From NCBI GenBank assembly GCA_965201045.1, contig OZ241746.1, forward strand, positions 868,001 to 932,000: DNA of 64,000 nucleotides. Reading direction: 5' to 3'. Positions 28,481-37,724 of this stretch are shown in pieces. The notes under the pieces were generated by a model, which worked only from the letters and a program-made list of their open reading frames with translations, did not search any database and was not told where the DNA came from. The translations under genes were made by a program, and so were the position numbers. The DNA is from JAPORK01 sp026710285 (lineage in GTDB: Bacteria > Pseudomonadota > Gammaproteobacteria > Pseudomonadales > Endozoicomonadaceae). Each line of letters begins with the position of its first letter. Position 1 is the stretch's first letter.

Positions 28481-29398
28481 TCAGGCAGGATTGTCCCAAA
28501 AGCGAAGATGCATGCTAAGTTTTTTCTTTAGCCAGGTCGGCAATCGTTTTTCCTGCTGACCCAGCTTGTAACCTAACAGTTTGCAGGCAGATGTTATGCA
28601 TGAGCGAAAAATCCAGTAAGGATTAGGCCATACATGTCTGAGTTCTGAATTAATGAATCGCAAACCTTCGCCACCTGCACCGCCAAAAGTTTTTCTAATC
28701 CACGTCTCTCTGGCATGAAAAACACCGATATCAAAATAACGTTTAAATTCTTCTATAGGTGTATAGTTGTGTGAGTGGTAACACGTAGCCTCGGCACTAT
28801 AAACAATCTTATAACCTGCTTGTACCATTTTAGCCGCCGCATACATATCTTCAGACAGAATGGTATTGGAAGGAAATCCACCAATCTCCATCAATGCTGA
28901 ACGCCGATAAGCTGTAAAAGAATTAGAGACAAAAGGAACCTTAATACCAAGTTCCGGAATATCAGATTTGTCTTTAACTTTTGTTTTTTTTGGATAATTA
29001 AACAAACGGGCATGGTGAGCAAGCGGACTTGCTGTTTTATGAGGAAGTTGACGACCACAAACAGCTCCAACATCCGCATCCTCAAAACATGAGAGAATAT
29101 TTTCAATAGCATTTGGTGATGCTAAATAAGCATCCTGTGTCATATAAATCAAAACGTCAGTATCTGTACGCTCAGCAACCATCTGACGAGTACCACCGTG
29201 GTTGAATTGTGCAGTACTAATAACGTGATATGCTATACCATACTCATCAAGAATTTTCTGTGTATCATCTGTAGAAGATGAGTCCACAACATATAGTTGA
29301 CTCAGACTTTCCTTATTTAAACTGGAAATTAATTTATCTAAATAAGGTTGAGCATTATAAGTGGGAACAATAATGCGATAAGATAATTTTTTTTTCAT
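28481..29398 (-). CDS. Family 2 glycosyltransferase, probable rhamnosyltransferase
   Basis: GT-A fold enzyme of 305 residues. It starts YRIIVPTYNAQPYLDKLISS, has VVDSSSTDDTQKIL (the SSSTD nucleotide-binding loop), a TQDAYLASPNAIENIL acceptor-side motif, and SEDMYAAAKMVQAGYKIVY. The GTRQMVAE and TQDA segments resemble the RfbN/rhamnosyltransferase subgroup, and the gene is directly beside rfbBACD. Donor specificity is inferred. Starts within the last four bases of the upstream gene (coupled). Confidence 0.85.
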   Translation of the reverse strand: MKKKLSYRIIVPTYNAQPYLDKLISSLNKESLSQLYVVDSSSTDDTQKILDEYGIAYHVISTAQFNHGGTRQMVAERTDTDVLIYMTQDAYLASPNAIENILSCFEDADVGAVCGRQLPHKTASPLAHHARLFNYPKKTKVKDKSDIPELGIKVPFVSNSFTAYRRSALMEIGGFPSNTILSEDMYAAAKMVQAGYKIVYSAEATCYHSHNYTPIEEFKRYFDIGVFHARETWIRKTFGGAGGEGLRFINSELRHVWPNPYWIFRSCITSACKLLGYKLGQQEKRLPTWLKKKLSMHLRFWDNPA

Positions 29399-30462
29399 AA
29401 AAGAGCAGCTTTTACATGTTCTTTCATTCTGTCAGCTGAATACTTCTTGGATTGCTTTAACCCTTTTTCTACAATTAGATCATATTCTTTTTCTAATTTG
29501 GAGAATGCATTTTTCCAACTATTAGGATTATCAGGATTTACGTATATTGCTGCATCTTCGAGTATTTCCTTAAAAACAGGGATAGAGGAAACAATCACAG
29601 GAGTACCGCTTGCCATTGATTCTAGCGGTGGTATACCAAAACCTTCATCAGAAGAAGGGTAAACTAAAGCAGTAGCATTACGGTATAGGCTTTTAAGTTC
29701 ATTAAAAGAGATATCATGATAAAAATCAACTTTATCCACAAGATCAAGATCACTGACAATCTTTTTCAGTTGTGCGAAGTAATCAGTATATCCACATATA
29801 ATCTTTAATCTGTAGGTTTTAGCCCAGATGCTACCAGACAGTAAAACTTTGTGAATGTTTTTATGAGACCAATTAGCTCCAACACAAAGTAAATAGTTTT
29901 CTTGATTGTGATCAGGTGAGGCTTTCTTGCTGGAAGAACAAAACTCCTTACTATCAACTGTACAGTTAATAACTTTTATACAATTGGCATCTATATTATA
30001 AACTACACTTACCTTATTTTTAGTTGTATGGCTTGTAGTTATAACCCTGTGTGCTTTTTTTATAGTAAGTGGTAACAAACATTTAAAGTATAGTTTTTGT
30101 AAAAATGAGTCAGGCTGATAAAGTGGTCTGACATCGTGTATATGCATTATTTGTTTTTTTACAAAAGGGAGTGTGTGGTGTGTGGTTGTTAAGACTGTCT
30201 TATTTCTAAATTTAAAAAAATAAAAATATGAATACAAAAACCACAAAACAGGTCTGATTTTACTTATTTTTTTATTGCTGGAAATACAGTTGGGTACGAT
30301 GTATATCTTACATTTGTACTTATCAAAATTTCTTACATTAGATTTTGTGCATATAATTCCTTTTAGCAGCCCCAAACTATCTATTGCTTTAACTAAACTT
30401 AAGGAATAGTAAAGCATTCCGGATCCATTACACCCTAGCTTACTTAGGTTGACAATATACAT
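29395..30462 (-). CDS. Family 4 glycosyltransferase
   Basis: Retaining GT-B enzyme of 355 residues with the C-terminal signature YPSSDEGFGIPPLESMASGTPVI containing the EX7E pair. LLCVGANWSHKNIHKVL marks the start of the C-terminal Rossmann domain. N-terminal HIHDVRPL and ITTSHTTKNKV are typical of mannosyl- or rhamnosyl-adding members. Donor and acceptor are not visible from sequence. Its start lies 23 bp inside the upstream wzy-like gene. Confidence 0.88.
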   Translation of the reverse strand: MYIVNLSKLGCNGSGMLYYSLSLVKAIDSLGLLKGIICTKSNVRNFDKYKCKIYIVPNCISSNKKISKIRPVLWFLYSYFYFFKFRNKTVLTTTHHTLPFVKKQIMHIHDVRPLYQPDSFLQKLYFKCLLPLTIKKAHRVITTSHTTKNKVSVVYNIDANCIKVINCTVDSKEFCSSSKKASPDHNQENYLLCVGANWSHKNIHKVLLSGSIWAKTYRLKIICGYTDYFAQLKKIVSDLDLVDKVDFYHDISFNELKSLYRNATALVYPSSDEGFGIPPLESMASGTPVIVSSIPVFKEILEDAAIYVNPDNPNSWKNAFSKLEKEYDLIVEKGLKQSKKYSADRMKEHVKAALL

Positions 30463-31666
30463 TGTGTTTGGATACCCTTTGCCTTGAAACAGCTACAACT
30501 CCCAACGAAATAATAATTACTGCAATTTCAGGATAACCTGCCCCGGTTGGAATAATACTAATACCTGAGGCGCATACAATAAGAATAAAATTTATAAAAT
30601 TTTTTGTAGCTTTAATTAAATTAACGGCAAAACTCATAAATGCAAAATGAATCATTGTGAAGAGTAGAAAAATTGGAGCACTAAACAGTCCAAAGTCAGC
30701 ATACAGGCGTCCAATACTATGTATTGCGGGATAACCTTGATGTGCTTCAAAACTTTTAGGAAAGAAGTATTTTGTTAATTTAATATACCCAAAATCATAG
30801 GGTTTAGATGGGAATAGTTCTCTGGGCAAGAATGAATAAAAAATACTTTCAACAAATAATCTGCCGTGTTGCAATGGATAATCTGAAGCCATAATCAACA
30901 CACTATTTCGAATATAATCAGCATAGGACGCGATAAATTGTATCAGTCTTGCTAAAGAAATCTTAGAAGTAAAACTAAATAAAGCCAATATCAAAATTAT
31001 AAAAAATAAACTTATAAAAACCAAGTACTTAAAAGAGACTCTCCATTCTTTCAAATAAATATACGACAAAAAATATATGAAGAACAGGACAACTACCTGT
31101 CCTTTGCTACCATGTAATAATAGAAAAATAGATCCTGTCATAATCCAAACAGCATCTAAAAATAAGCTACGTCTAAATTTAGTAAGATATATTATAAAAG
31201 CCATATAAAAGAAAAAGCTTGAAAGAAAAAAACTAATTCCGTAACCTGATCTTGTTAACTCATAAATTCTTCTTGGAGTAAGTATAAACTGATTAAATTT
31301 TATTAAAATGGGTGTATAAAAGGTAAAAGCTAAAACCAAAAAGACTACACAGAAGTAAGGCTTTACATCTTGATTAAAGGGTTTTGCAGTAAAAACCACT
31401 TTTTTGTTTATATATATATATAAACAAACCCCCAATAAAAATGAAAATGTCTGTAATACATAAAGATATATATAATATATTAAACCTTTATTTACACTCA
31501 TAGAGTTACTATAAGAATAAATTAAAGGAAATATATAAAAACTTGCAAACTGAATTATGAAGGAAGGACTTAATATATTAAAATAGCTTTTTTCATGGTA
31601 TGAAAAAACAAGGTACCCCAGAAGGAAAATAACTGATGATAAAAAAATTAATACTTCAACTAACAT
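30440..31666 (-). CDS. Wzy-like O-antigen polymerase
   Basis: A 408-residue polytopic protein of about eleven hydrophobic helices with a large loop (about residues 250-300, LQHGRLFVESIFYSFLPREL and GYPAIHSIGRLYADFG). The pattern resembles the oligosaccharide repeat unit polymerase family, where RxFxES/SLLPR and IGxLYxxFG recur. It would polymerise the repeat unit in the periplasm after flipping by a Wzx protein. Wzy sequences are very divergent, so the call rests on topology, motifs and position among glycosyltransferases. Confidence 0.72.
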   Translation of the reverse strand: MLVEVLIFLSSVIFLLGYLVFSYHEKSYFNILSPSFIIQFASFYIFPLIYSYSNSMSVNKGLIYYIYLYVLQTFSFLLGVCLYIYINKKVVFTAKPFNQDVKPYFCVVFLVLAFTFYTPILIKFNQFILTPRRIYELTRSGYGISFFLSSFFFYMAFIIYLTKFRRSLFLDAVWIMTGSIFLLLHGSKGQVVVLFFIYFLSYIYLKEWRVSFKYLVFISLFFIILILALFSFTSKISLARLIQFIASYADYIRNSVLIMASDYPLQHGRLFVESIFYSFLPRELFPSKPYDFGYIKLTKYFFPKSFEAHQGYPAIHSIGRLYADFGLFSAPIFLLFTMIHFAFMSFAVNLIKATKNFINFILIVCASGISIIPTGAGYPEIAVIIISLGVVAVSRQRVSKHNVYCQPK

Positions 31667-31762
31667 AAATTAATAAACCTGCATTGTCTTATTGTACTGC
31701 TAAGCACTAACATGTAACCTTTTCTGGTAAAATCACGACATTTTTTTGTAAGTACAGAAACG

Positions 31763-31890
31763 GTTAGACATAAGCGCTTAGCAGTGCTGGCTTAAATTCT
31801 TTTGAATATTTTTTACGTGTACCTGTAGTCATTTTTTCTCTCCAGTTTATACCTTAACTGGGTTGATCGGTTTTAGAGTACCATGTCACA
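31763..31890 (-). mobile_element. IS3-type transposase remnant
   Basis: On the minus strand a ribosome site (GGAGAG) precedes MTTGTRKKYSKEFKPALLSAYV and a stop. RKKYSKEFK is the usual opening of IS3-family OrfA. The flank GGTACTCTAAAACCGATCAA resembles the flank of a second fragment at 44510-44612, suggesting a common left end. Only the tip of the element is left. Confidence 0.5.
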
Positions 31891-31893
31891 ACG

Positions 31894-32979
31894 TCAGTTT
31901 CTTCCTTTGTTTTCAGGCATTTTTTCACTGTTAACCGCTTTCTTTCGACTGTTGTGGCTTATAAAAAAGCCACGTATGTATAAAAAATAATATATTTTAA
32001 AGACATGCATAATTATACAAGATCTTATAACATTAGACGTTCTTTGTTTAAGTTCATCCTTTGAAATTAATTTTTTAAAATAAAAAACAAGTGCAAGGAA
32101 ATTTCTGTTGGCATCAATCAGTGTACGAGAAATAAAGTCATTCCTATTTCCTAAAGCAAGTCTTGTAATGTCACTAATTTTATCAATGAAACCAAAAATA
32201 GTTTCTTTTTTCAAAGTCGTATTATCTTCCATCCGAATTACTGCTACTTTTTTGGAATGTTTATGTATGGACACCCCTTTATCTAAAGACTGCAACCAAA
32301 AAAAGACATCAGCACTAGGATAAAAATCTTCATTAAATCCTCCAGCAAATATTACTTTTTCTTTTTTCAGTACAGCACCTACTCCAGTGCTCTGATTACG
32401 AAGGAGAAAATCTATTTTATCTAATTTTCTATATTCCGGGCAAGAAGGGAGAATTTTTTCCATTAACTTTATCACAGGCTTATATAAACCAAAATATATA
32501 GTCTTGAATCTTTTCATTTTAAGATGGTTTTTTGTGTCAAGCTGCTCAACATCAAACATCAAATAATCAGTTTTATTGTTTTTTATTACCTGATACCAGG
32601 TTGATAAAAAATCATCTCTTAAGTAATCATCATCATGAAGTAAAGAAATCCATGTTCCTTTAGCCAACTCTACACATCTGTTCCAGTTACCAAACAGCCC
32701 CAGATTTTTTTCATTTCTGTAATATTTTATTTTTCCTTTAGGGTATGTATTAATAAGCCGTTCTATATTGAGCTCATTATCAGGATCATCATCAACAATA
32801 ATTACTTCATAGTCACAGAAGTTTTTCTGACTTAATGCAGAGTTAATAGCTTCCTTAAGTGGCTTTGGTCTTTTATATGCAGGAATTGCAATAGTTACCA
32901 TTGGATTTGTGTTGAAGTTCTCATCACCAATAATTAAGTTAGACTCAACTTCTTTGTATCTTGTAAAATTATTTATCAT
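31894..32979 (-). CDS. Family 2 glycosyltransferase
   Basis: 361 residues with a GT-A core at the N-terminus: VTIAIPAYKRPKPLKEAINS, EVIIVDDDPDNELNI, LGLFGNWNRCVELAKGTWIS and the metal-binding LLHDDDYL. The C-terminal 150 residues (GFNEDFYPSADVFFWLQSLDKG onwards) have a paralogue in the broken gene at 39601-40055, so two such enzymes once served the locus. Donor and acceptor are unknown. Gaps of 167 bp upstream and 227 bp downstream, the latter holding an IS3 scrap, separate it from its neighbours. Confidence 0.87.
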   Translation of the reverse strand: MINNFTRYKEVESNLIIGDENFNTNPMVTIAIPAYKRPKPLKEAINSALSQKNFCDYEVIIVDDDPDNELNIERLINTYPKGKIKYYRNEKNLGLFGNWNRCVELAKGTWISLLHDDDYLRDDFLSTWYQVIKNNKTDYLMFDVEQLDTKNHLKMKRFKTIYFGLYKPVIKLMEKILPSCPEYRKLDKIDFLLRNQSTGVGAVLKKEKVIFAGGFNEDFYPSADVFFWLQSLDKGVSIHKHSKKVAVIRMEDNTTLKKETIFGFIDKISDITRLALGNRNDFISRTLIDANRNFLALVFYFKKLISKDELKQRTSNVIRSCIIMHVFKIYYFLYIRGFFISHNSRKKAVNSEKMPENKGRN

Positions 32980-33146
32980 GCCTTAATTCTTTTATTATAT
33001 CCATTAATATTGCGTATATCATTACAAAAAAATCGGGGACGCAAGCTCAGTATTGATACATTTTTTCAATAATAGATAAAATTGCACATCTATTTCCACA
33101 AATCCTTATGATTAAAGTCTCTGTTGACTTGTTTCAGGATATCACA

Positions 33147-34259
33147 TCATTTAACTTGTTCTAACTCATTATGTATAATGTTTATATAAGGCTCTAATAT
33201 AAAGTTTTTTCTCCCGTATTCCACTCTTTCGCTATATGATTCCTTCATTACATTATCATCAAGATTATTTAATACTCTTTTTAGATTACAATCTTCATAC
33301 AGAGTTCCATATTTACCATTATTTGTAACTTCTCTGGCTCCGCCAACATCTGTAGAAATGATATAACACCCGAAATATGCAGCTTCAACCAAAGCCAAAG
33401 AAAAACCTTCAGACTTTGATGTTAGTAAAAATACTTTTGCCTCTGAATAAATTTCTGAAATTTCTTTTCTGTTTTTTGATCCAACAGAGTTTACGATTCC
33501 ATTGTACCTGGAATTTTGTTTAAAAAATGCATCTATTGTTTTTTTGAAACTGTCTTCAATTGGACCAATTAAATCAATAGTCCATTTGCCGATTGACTCC
33601 ATCTTTGACAGCGTATCAAGCAATAGCTGATGATTTTTTACAGGTGCTCCTATACTACCAACAACAATTATTTTATCTTCTCTTTTTGAATAAGGTTTTA
33701 ACGGTGCTAATATACTTTCCTTTAAGAGTGCATTTGGAATTTTAATAAAATTATTTCCGAATACATTTTCTTGCCTGATTTTACTAAATACCTCTTCCGT
33801 TTCAGCTAAAATACATGTTGCCAACCTCAAACCAAATATTATCAACTTGTCGAGTAATTTTGTAGAATGGTACTTTCTTAACAACCAGTCACAAGAATTT
33901 TTATCCATATCTAATTTGATACATGACTTAACTCTCACCACTCTTAAAATGCAGCAAAAAAATAATGTTTGCATACAAACATGATATAAGTTAACTACTG
34001 TTATCCTTCTTTTCTTTAACTCTAACAGTATAGATGCATAGTATATTAATCTATTTTTAGTCTTTATTGGTACTATAGTTAATAGTTCATGTTCCTTCTC
34101 AACCTCATCTCCTTTTTTATCCCAATAAAATAAAACTGATTTATCATAATCGCTTAATTTGCTAAAACCTGAAGGTATCATTCCAACATCTTTTGTAAGA
34201 TGTACATTTTCATAAGCATTAAATATTGTTGCGAATTTTTTTTCCATTGGTGTGTTCAC
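33147..34259 (-). CDS. Family 4 (GT-B) glycosyltransferase
   Basis: 370 residues. The C-terminal Rossmann domain carries VVGSIGAPVKNHQLLLDTLSK and the EX7E-like segment LTSKSEGFSLALVEAAYFGCYIISTDVGG. The N-terminal domain is weakly conserved, with ILAETEEVFSKIRQE near residues 155-170. Likely adds a sugar to the undecaprenyl-linked repeat unit in the cytoplasm; specificity is not visible. Confidence 0.85.
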   Translation of the reverse strand: MNTPMEKKFATIFNAYENVHLTKDVGMIPSGFSKLSDYDKSVLFYWDKKGDEVEKEHELLTIVPIKTKNRLIYYASILLELKKRRITVVNLYHVCMQTLFFCCILRVVRVKSCIKLDMDKNSCDWLLRKYHSTKLLDKLIIFGLRLATCILAETEEVFSKIRQENVFGNNFIKIPNALLKESILAPLKPYSKREDKIIVVGSIGAPVKNHQLLLDTLSKMESIGKWTIDLIGPIEDSFKKTIDAFFKQNSRYNGIVNSVGSKNRKEISEIYSEAKVFLLTSKSEGFSLALVEAAYFGCYIISTDVGGAREVTNNGKYGTLYEDCNLKRVLNNLDDNVMKESYSERVEYGRKNFILEPYINIIHNELEQVK

Positions 34260-34385
34260 AATCTTATTTATAACAATTCAGTTAAAAAGTGTTTTTTAAT
34301 TTTACTTTGATTTTTTCATGCTGATTTGAGTCTTTATGTATTTTAGCTAGAGTGATGAGTTTTAGAATATCACATCAATCAGCGA

Positions 34386-35579
34386 TCAGCGATCAGCAGT
34401 TATTTTCATAATCTCTTTATAAACTCTTTCACAGTTTTTTCCATCCTGATATTTATGGAATTTATTTTTAACTATCTCTCTTTCTTTTTTAAATAAATCA
34501 GGATTTTTTTTAAATTTTTCAATCCAAACTAAAACTTCATCCCAGTTTTTACATTTTGGACCAGGCGTTACCTCATCATAGTCATAATAAAGCTCTCGGT
34601 CTTTGGTAAGATATTTTTCATAATCAAATGGTGCAAAAATTATTGGTCGATCGGTAAGAAGATAGTCAACATATAACCCCGAATAATCGCTTATTATAAT
34701 AGAGTAATCTTGAAGAACTTCATTTATTTCAATTTGAGAGTCCAGTTGTGACTCTAAGAAATTAACATAATCAGATTTTATTAAGTTTTTAAATTGTGGG
34801 TCAACCGTATTTAATGGATGCATTTTAATATCTAAATAGATATTGTTTTTTTCTAAAAAAAGTAAAATTTTTTTATTATCAAACCCAAAATCATCAAAGA
34901 GATTAACTTCATCACGATCACTAAATATACCTCGCAGTGTTGGAGCATATAATATTTTAAATTGAAGGTACTCGGAGTGGCTATTTTCAAAAATATCATT
35001 TCTTGGATGACCCGTGATAGCTACTTGTTGGATAGGTGTGCTAAACGCCGTACTCATATTTTTTTGGTCACATATAGAAGATGCTATCACTAAAGAATAT
35101 TCTGTCTTTGTAAATGGGAATATAAGAAATTTTAGTGGCTGCATAAAATTAGGAATAATTTGTTTATTCTGTATCTTATCATCTGCCATTATTTTTTTAA
35201 TTGGTATCCCATGCCAGAATTGGACAAATATTCTATTATATTTATTTAGAAAAAGATATAAATCAGCAGATATAGTATGTGTAACGCAATACACATCACC
35301 AATCAAAGCGTAATAGTACCCTTTAAACGAATTTCGATATATAAATGTCTTATTATCACAAATAGCTTTATCCGCTGTAATCCAAACAGGATTTATATTT
35401 GGTTGTTTTTTTTGAATATATTTAAAGAAAGCTCTTGAATTATCAAGATAATTTTCACCAAACCATGCACCAAAAACCCAGATATTTTTTTTTGGCTTTA
35501 TAAGATACATTAAATAATAAAGCGGTAAATTTAACGTATAAATGAGTAGTTTTTTTAGTATTCTAAAGGATTTTTTCAT
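34386..35579 (-). CDS. TagF/CDP-glycerol glycerophosphotransferase-like transferase
   Basis: 397 residues of the family that moves polyol phosphates from CDP-activated donors onto glycans (teichoic acid TagB/TagF type). Visible motifs are WVFGAWFGENYLDNSRAFF, FVQFWHGIPIKKI with the catalytic-type His, ITGHPRNDIF, ILYAPTLRG, and SDYSGLYVDYLLTDRPIIFAPFD. An N-terminal hydrophobic stretch (LLIYTLNLPLYYLMYLI) suggests membrane association. It lies one base after the phosphonate genes, so I infer its donor is the CMP-phosphonate they make rather than CDP-glycerol, for which no synthase is seen here. Confidence 0.85.
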   Translation of the reverse strand: MKKSFRILKKLLIYTLNLPLYYLMYLIKPKKNIWVFGAWFGENYLDNSRAFFKYIQKKQPNINPVWITADKAICDNKTFIYRNSFKGYYYALIGDVYCVTHTISADLYLFLNKYNRIFVQFWHGIPIKKIMADDKIQNKQIIPNFMQPLKFLIFPFTKTEYSLVIASSICDQKNMSTAFSTPIQQVAITGHPRNDIFENSHSEYLQFKILYAPTLRGIFSDRDEVNLFDDFGFDNKKILLFLEKNNIYLDIKMHPLNTVDPQFKNLIKSDYVNFLESQLDSQIEINEVLQDYSIIISDYSGLYVDYLLTDRPIIFAPFDYEKYLTKDRELYYDYDEVTPGPKCKNWDEVLVWIEKFKKNPDLFKKEREIVKNKFHKYQDGKNCERVYKEIMKITADR

Positions 35580-35580
35580 T

Positions 35581-36657
35581 TTATATCATTACTAAACTAT
35601 TTTTTGTTCTTTGGGTATTTTTTAAAGAGGTTTTGAGTGTATCTAATTCCTTTTTGTCTATACCATAACAACTAAAATCAGTTAAAATATTAAGCTCTTG
35701 AAAAAGATTTCTTAATTTTTCTGAAGAAAGCTCTCCAAAAATTTCTTCTAAAGCTTTATCTACAAAATCATATTTACCGATTATATTATCGATCAACATC
35801 GGTAATGTAAAGCTGCATGCTATGCCATGCGGTACGCCTTTATGTGCTGTTATATAGTAACTCATTGCATGTGCAATTGCTGTTTGTGTATTTGAGAACG
35901 CAAGTCCGGCATACATGCAAGCCTTCATTGTATTATTTCTATGTTTCAGACTTTTTAAATTATTTGAAAGCGGAATAATATTTTCTACTATTAGTTTTGC
36001 CGCTTTTGTGGCATAACTTATCGTAACAGGATTTGCATTTTTATTCCAAATGGATTCAAGTGCATGAGATAGTGTATCAAGTGCTGTTTGTATTGTAATA
36101 TTTTTGGGTACTGAAAGCGTTAAAACAGGATCATAAAGAGCAATTTTGCTAAAAAGATCGGGCAGGTAAAGGGAGTATTTCTTTTTTTCTTGTGTATCCC
36201 AGATAGATGCCCAAGGTGTTATCTCACTTCCGGTTCCTGCTGTTGTAGGCACTGAAATAACTGGAATTAAATTATATGTTGTGCTTTTTATTTCTCTCTT
36301 GGTGATATTTTCAACAAAACGATACTCTTTTTTATTGTTTTGAACTGAAAAGAACTTAGCTGCATCAAGTACACTTCCGCCGCCTATTGCTAAAATAAGC
36401 TCAAAATCAATATTTATAATTTTGTTATATATTACTTTCAAATCTTTAAAATTTGGATGGGATTTAACGTCAGATACAACATTTACTATATTAGATGTTA
36501 AAGATTTAACTTTATCAACCAAACCTCTTCTCACAAATCCTTGTGAAGTGATGAGCAAAGTTTTTTTTTCATTGATATATTTATCAATATTTTCTAATTG
36601 ATTTTTTCCATATACAATTTTTGTTGGCATATGGTATGTGAAATTATCAGTTATCAT
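35581..36657 (-). CDS. Iron-containing alcohol dehydrogenase, probable phosphonoacetaldehyde reductase
   Basis: 358 residues of the Fe-ADH family. NAD-binding GGGSVLDAAKFFSV, TAGTGSEITPWA, DTLSHALESIWN and metal ligand His in AIAHAMSYYI and HGIACSFTLP are all present. Phosphonate clusters use such an enzyme (FomC/PhpC type) to reduce phosphonoacetaldehyde to 2-hydroxyethylphosphonate. The substrate is inferred from its position between ppd and the TagF-like gene and from the lack of a transaminase. Its start overlaps the ppd stop by four bases. Confidence 0.85.
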   Translation of the reverse strand: MITDNFTYHMPTKIVYGKNQLENIDKYINEKKTLLITSQGFVRRGLVDKVKSLTSNIVNVVSDVKSHPNFKDLKVIYNKIINIDFELILAIGGGSVLDAAKFFSVQNNKKEYRFVENITKREIKSTTYNLIPVISVPTTAGTGSEITPWASIWDTQEKKKYSLYLPDLFSKIALYDPVLTLSVPKNITIQTALDTLSHALESIWNKNANPVTISYATKAAKLIVENIIPLSNNLKSLKHRNNTMKACMYAGLAFSNTQTAIAHAMSYYITAHKGVPHGIACSFTLPMLIDNIIGKYDFVDKALEEIFGELSSEKLRNLFQELNILTDFSCYGIDKKELDTLKTSLKNTQRTKNSLVMI

Positions 36658-37724
36658 AAACGATTAATTTTTATTGCGTCTACTGGTGGTCTTGGTGTTT
36701 CGTCATCTACCCTACATTTTACCCAGATAAATTTCAATCCAGAGTGTGACTTGTTTCTGTCTATGATACTTGTAAAATCTTTTAAGGATGTAATCATATA
36801 TTCAGTGACGTTTAATCCTGAAGCCCTAGCTATACTGATATAGTCAATGTGGTTTTGATAAGTGTTCTGACCGCCTGTTGATTTATTTGATTCATTATCA
36901 AATAATATGTAGGTTAAATCTATACTATCTTTATACCTTCCTGCTGTTGTAAGACCACCCATATGCATTACAAATTCAGCATCTCCACCACAAACAATAA
37001 CCTTTCTGCCAGCCATAGCAGATCCAAGCCCAAGACTTAATGCTCCACCCATATTTCCAGCCATGTAAAAATTGTTAGTATTTTTCATGAAGTTGTACAT
37101 TTCACGAGCTGTGTGTCCGGTAGTACCTATAAACACTGTATTACTTGCTCTAAACTGATTGTTTAGATTTATTAAAAATTTACTTCTGGGTGCATAAGAA
37201 GAAAGATCTAACTTATGCTGATCGTTTAATTCAACTTTATTAAAGCTGTTCTTTTGAATGATACCTATAGCATTTGTTGAGTTACACAGGTTAATTTGGT
37301 CTATTGCATTATTTATATTTTTATTATCGAGTATTATATGTTCATATCCATATGCTTCAATCAATCGTGGTAGTTCGGTTGCCAAATGCTGGTGCTGTAT
37401 TTCACTATCGCCCTGTTTATAGGTTCTCCAGCTTGATAAGATTGGAAATGTTATATTGTAGGGTTTTAATAGACTGGTTATACAACTCCCCATATTGGTT
37501 AAGCCACTTGACTGAATAATGGCAAGTGGCTTTTTACCAGACATTTTAAGACCAGCTGCAACAGAGCACGCAACAGCTTCACTTGCAGCCGGAACATATT
37601 CAATCTGAAGATTATTTATCGCTTCATTGATAACATTCTTTGCAAAACTACAAGGAACAACACAGAGGTGTGTATATCCATTTTTTATAAGGCTATTTAC
37701 AAATTCGGCTGTATCTAATGACAT
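36654..37724 (-). CDS. ppd: Phosphonopyruvate decarboxylase
   Basis: Thiamine-diphosphate enzyme that turns phosphonopyruvate into phosphonoacetaldehyde, pulling the unfavourable PEP mutase step forward. 356 residues with the N-terminal VPCSFAKNVINEA and the substrate-side VPAASEAVACSVAAGLKMSG (Glu that activates thiamine). SSGLTNMGS follows, and the diphosphate/metal site GGDAEFVMHMGGLTT near residues 240-254. It overlaps pepM by one base and the reductase by four, so the three form one operon. Confidence 0.93.
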   Translation of the reverse strand: MSLDTAEFVNSLIKNGYTHLCVVPCSFAKNVINEAINNLQIEYVPAASEAVACSVAAGLKMSGKKPLAIIQSSGLTNMGSCITSLLKPYNITFPILSSWRTYKQGDSEIQHQHLATELPRLIEAYGYEHIILDNKNINNAIDQINLCNSTNAIGIIQKNSFNKVELNDQHKLDLSSYAPRSKFLINLNNQFRASNTVFIGTTGHTAREMYNFMKNTNNFYMAGNMGGALSLGLGSAMAGRKVIVCGGDAEFVMHMGGLTTAGRYKDSIDLTYILFDNESNKSTGGQNTYQNHIDYISIARASGLNVTEYMITSLKDFTSIIDRNKSHSGLKFIWVKCRVDDETPRPPVDAIKINRL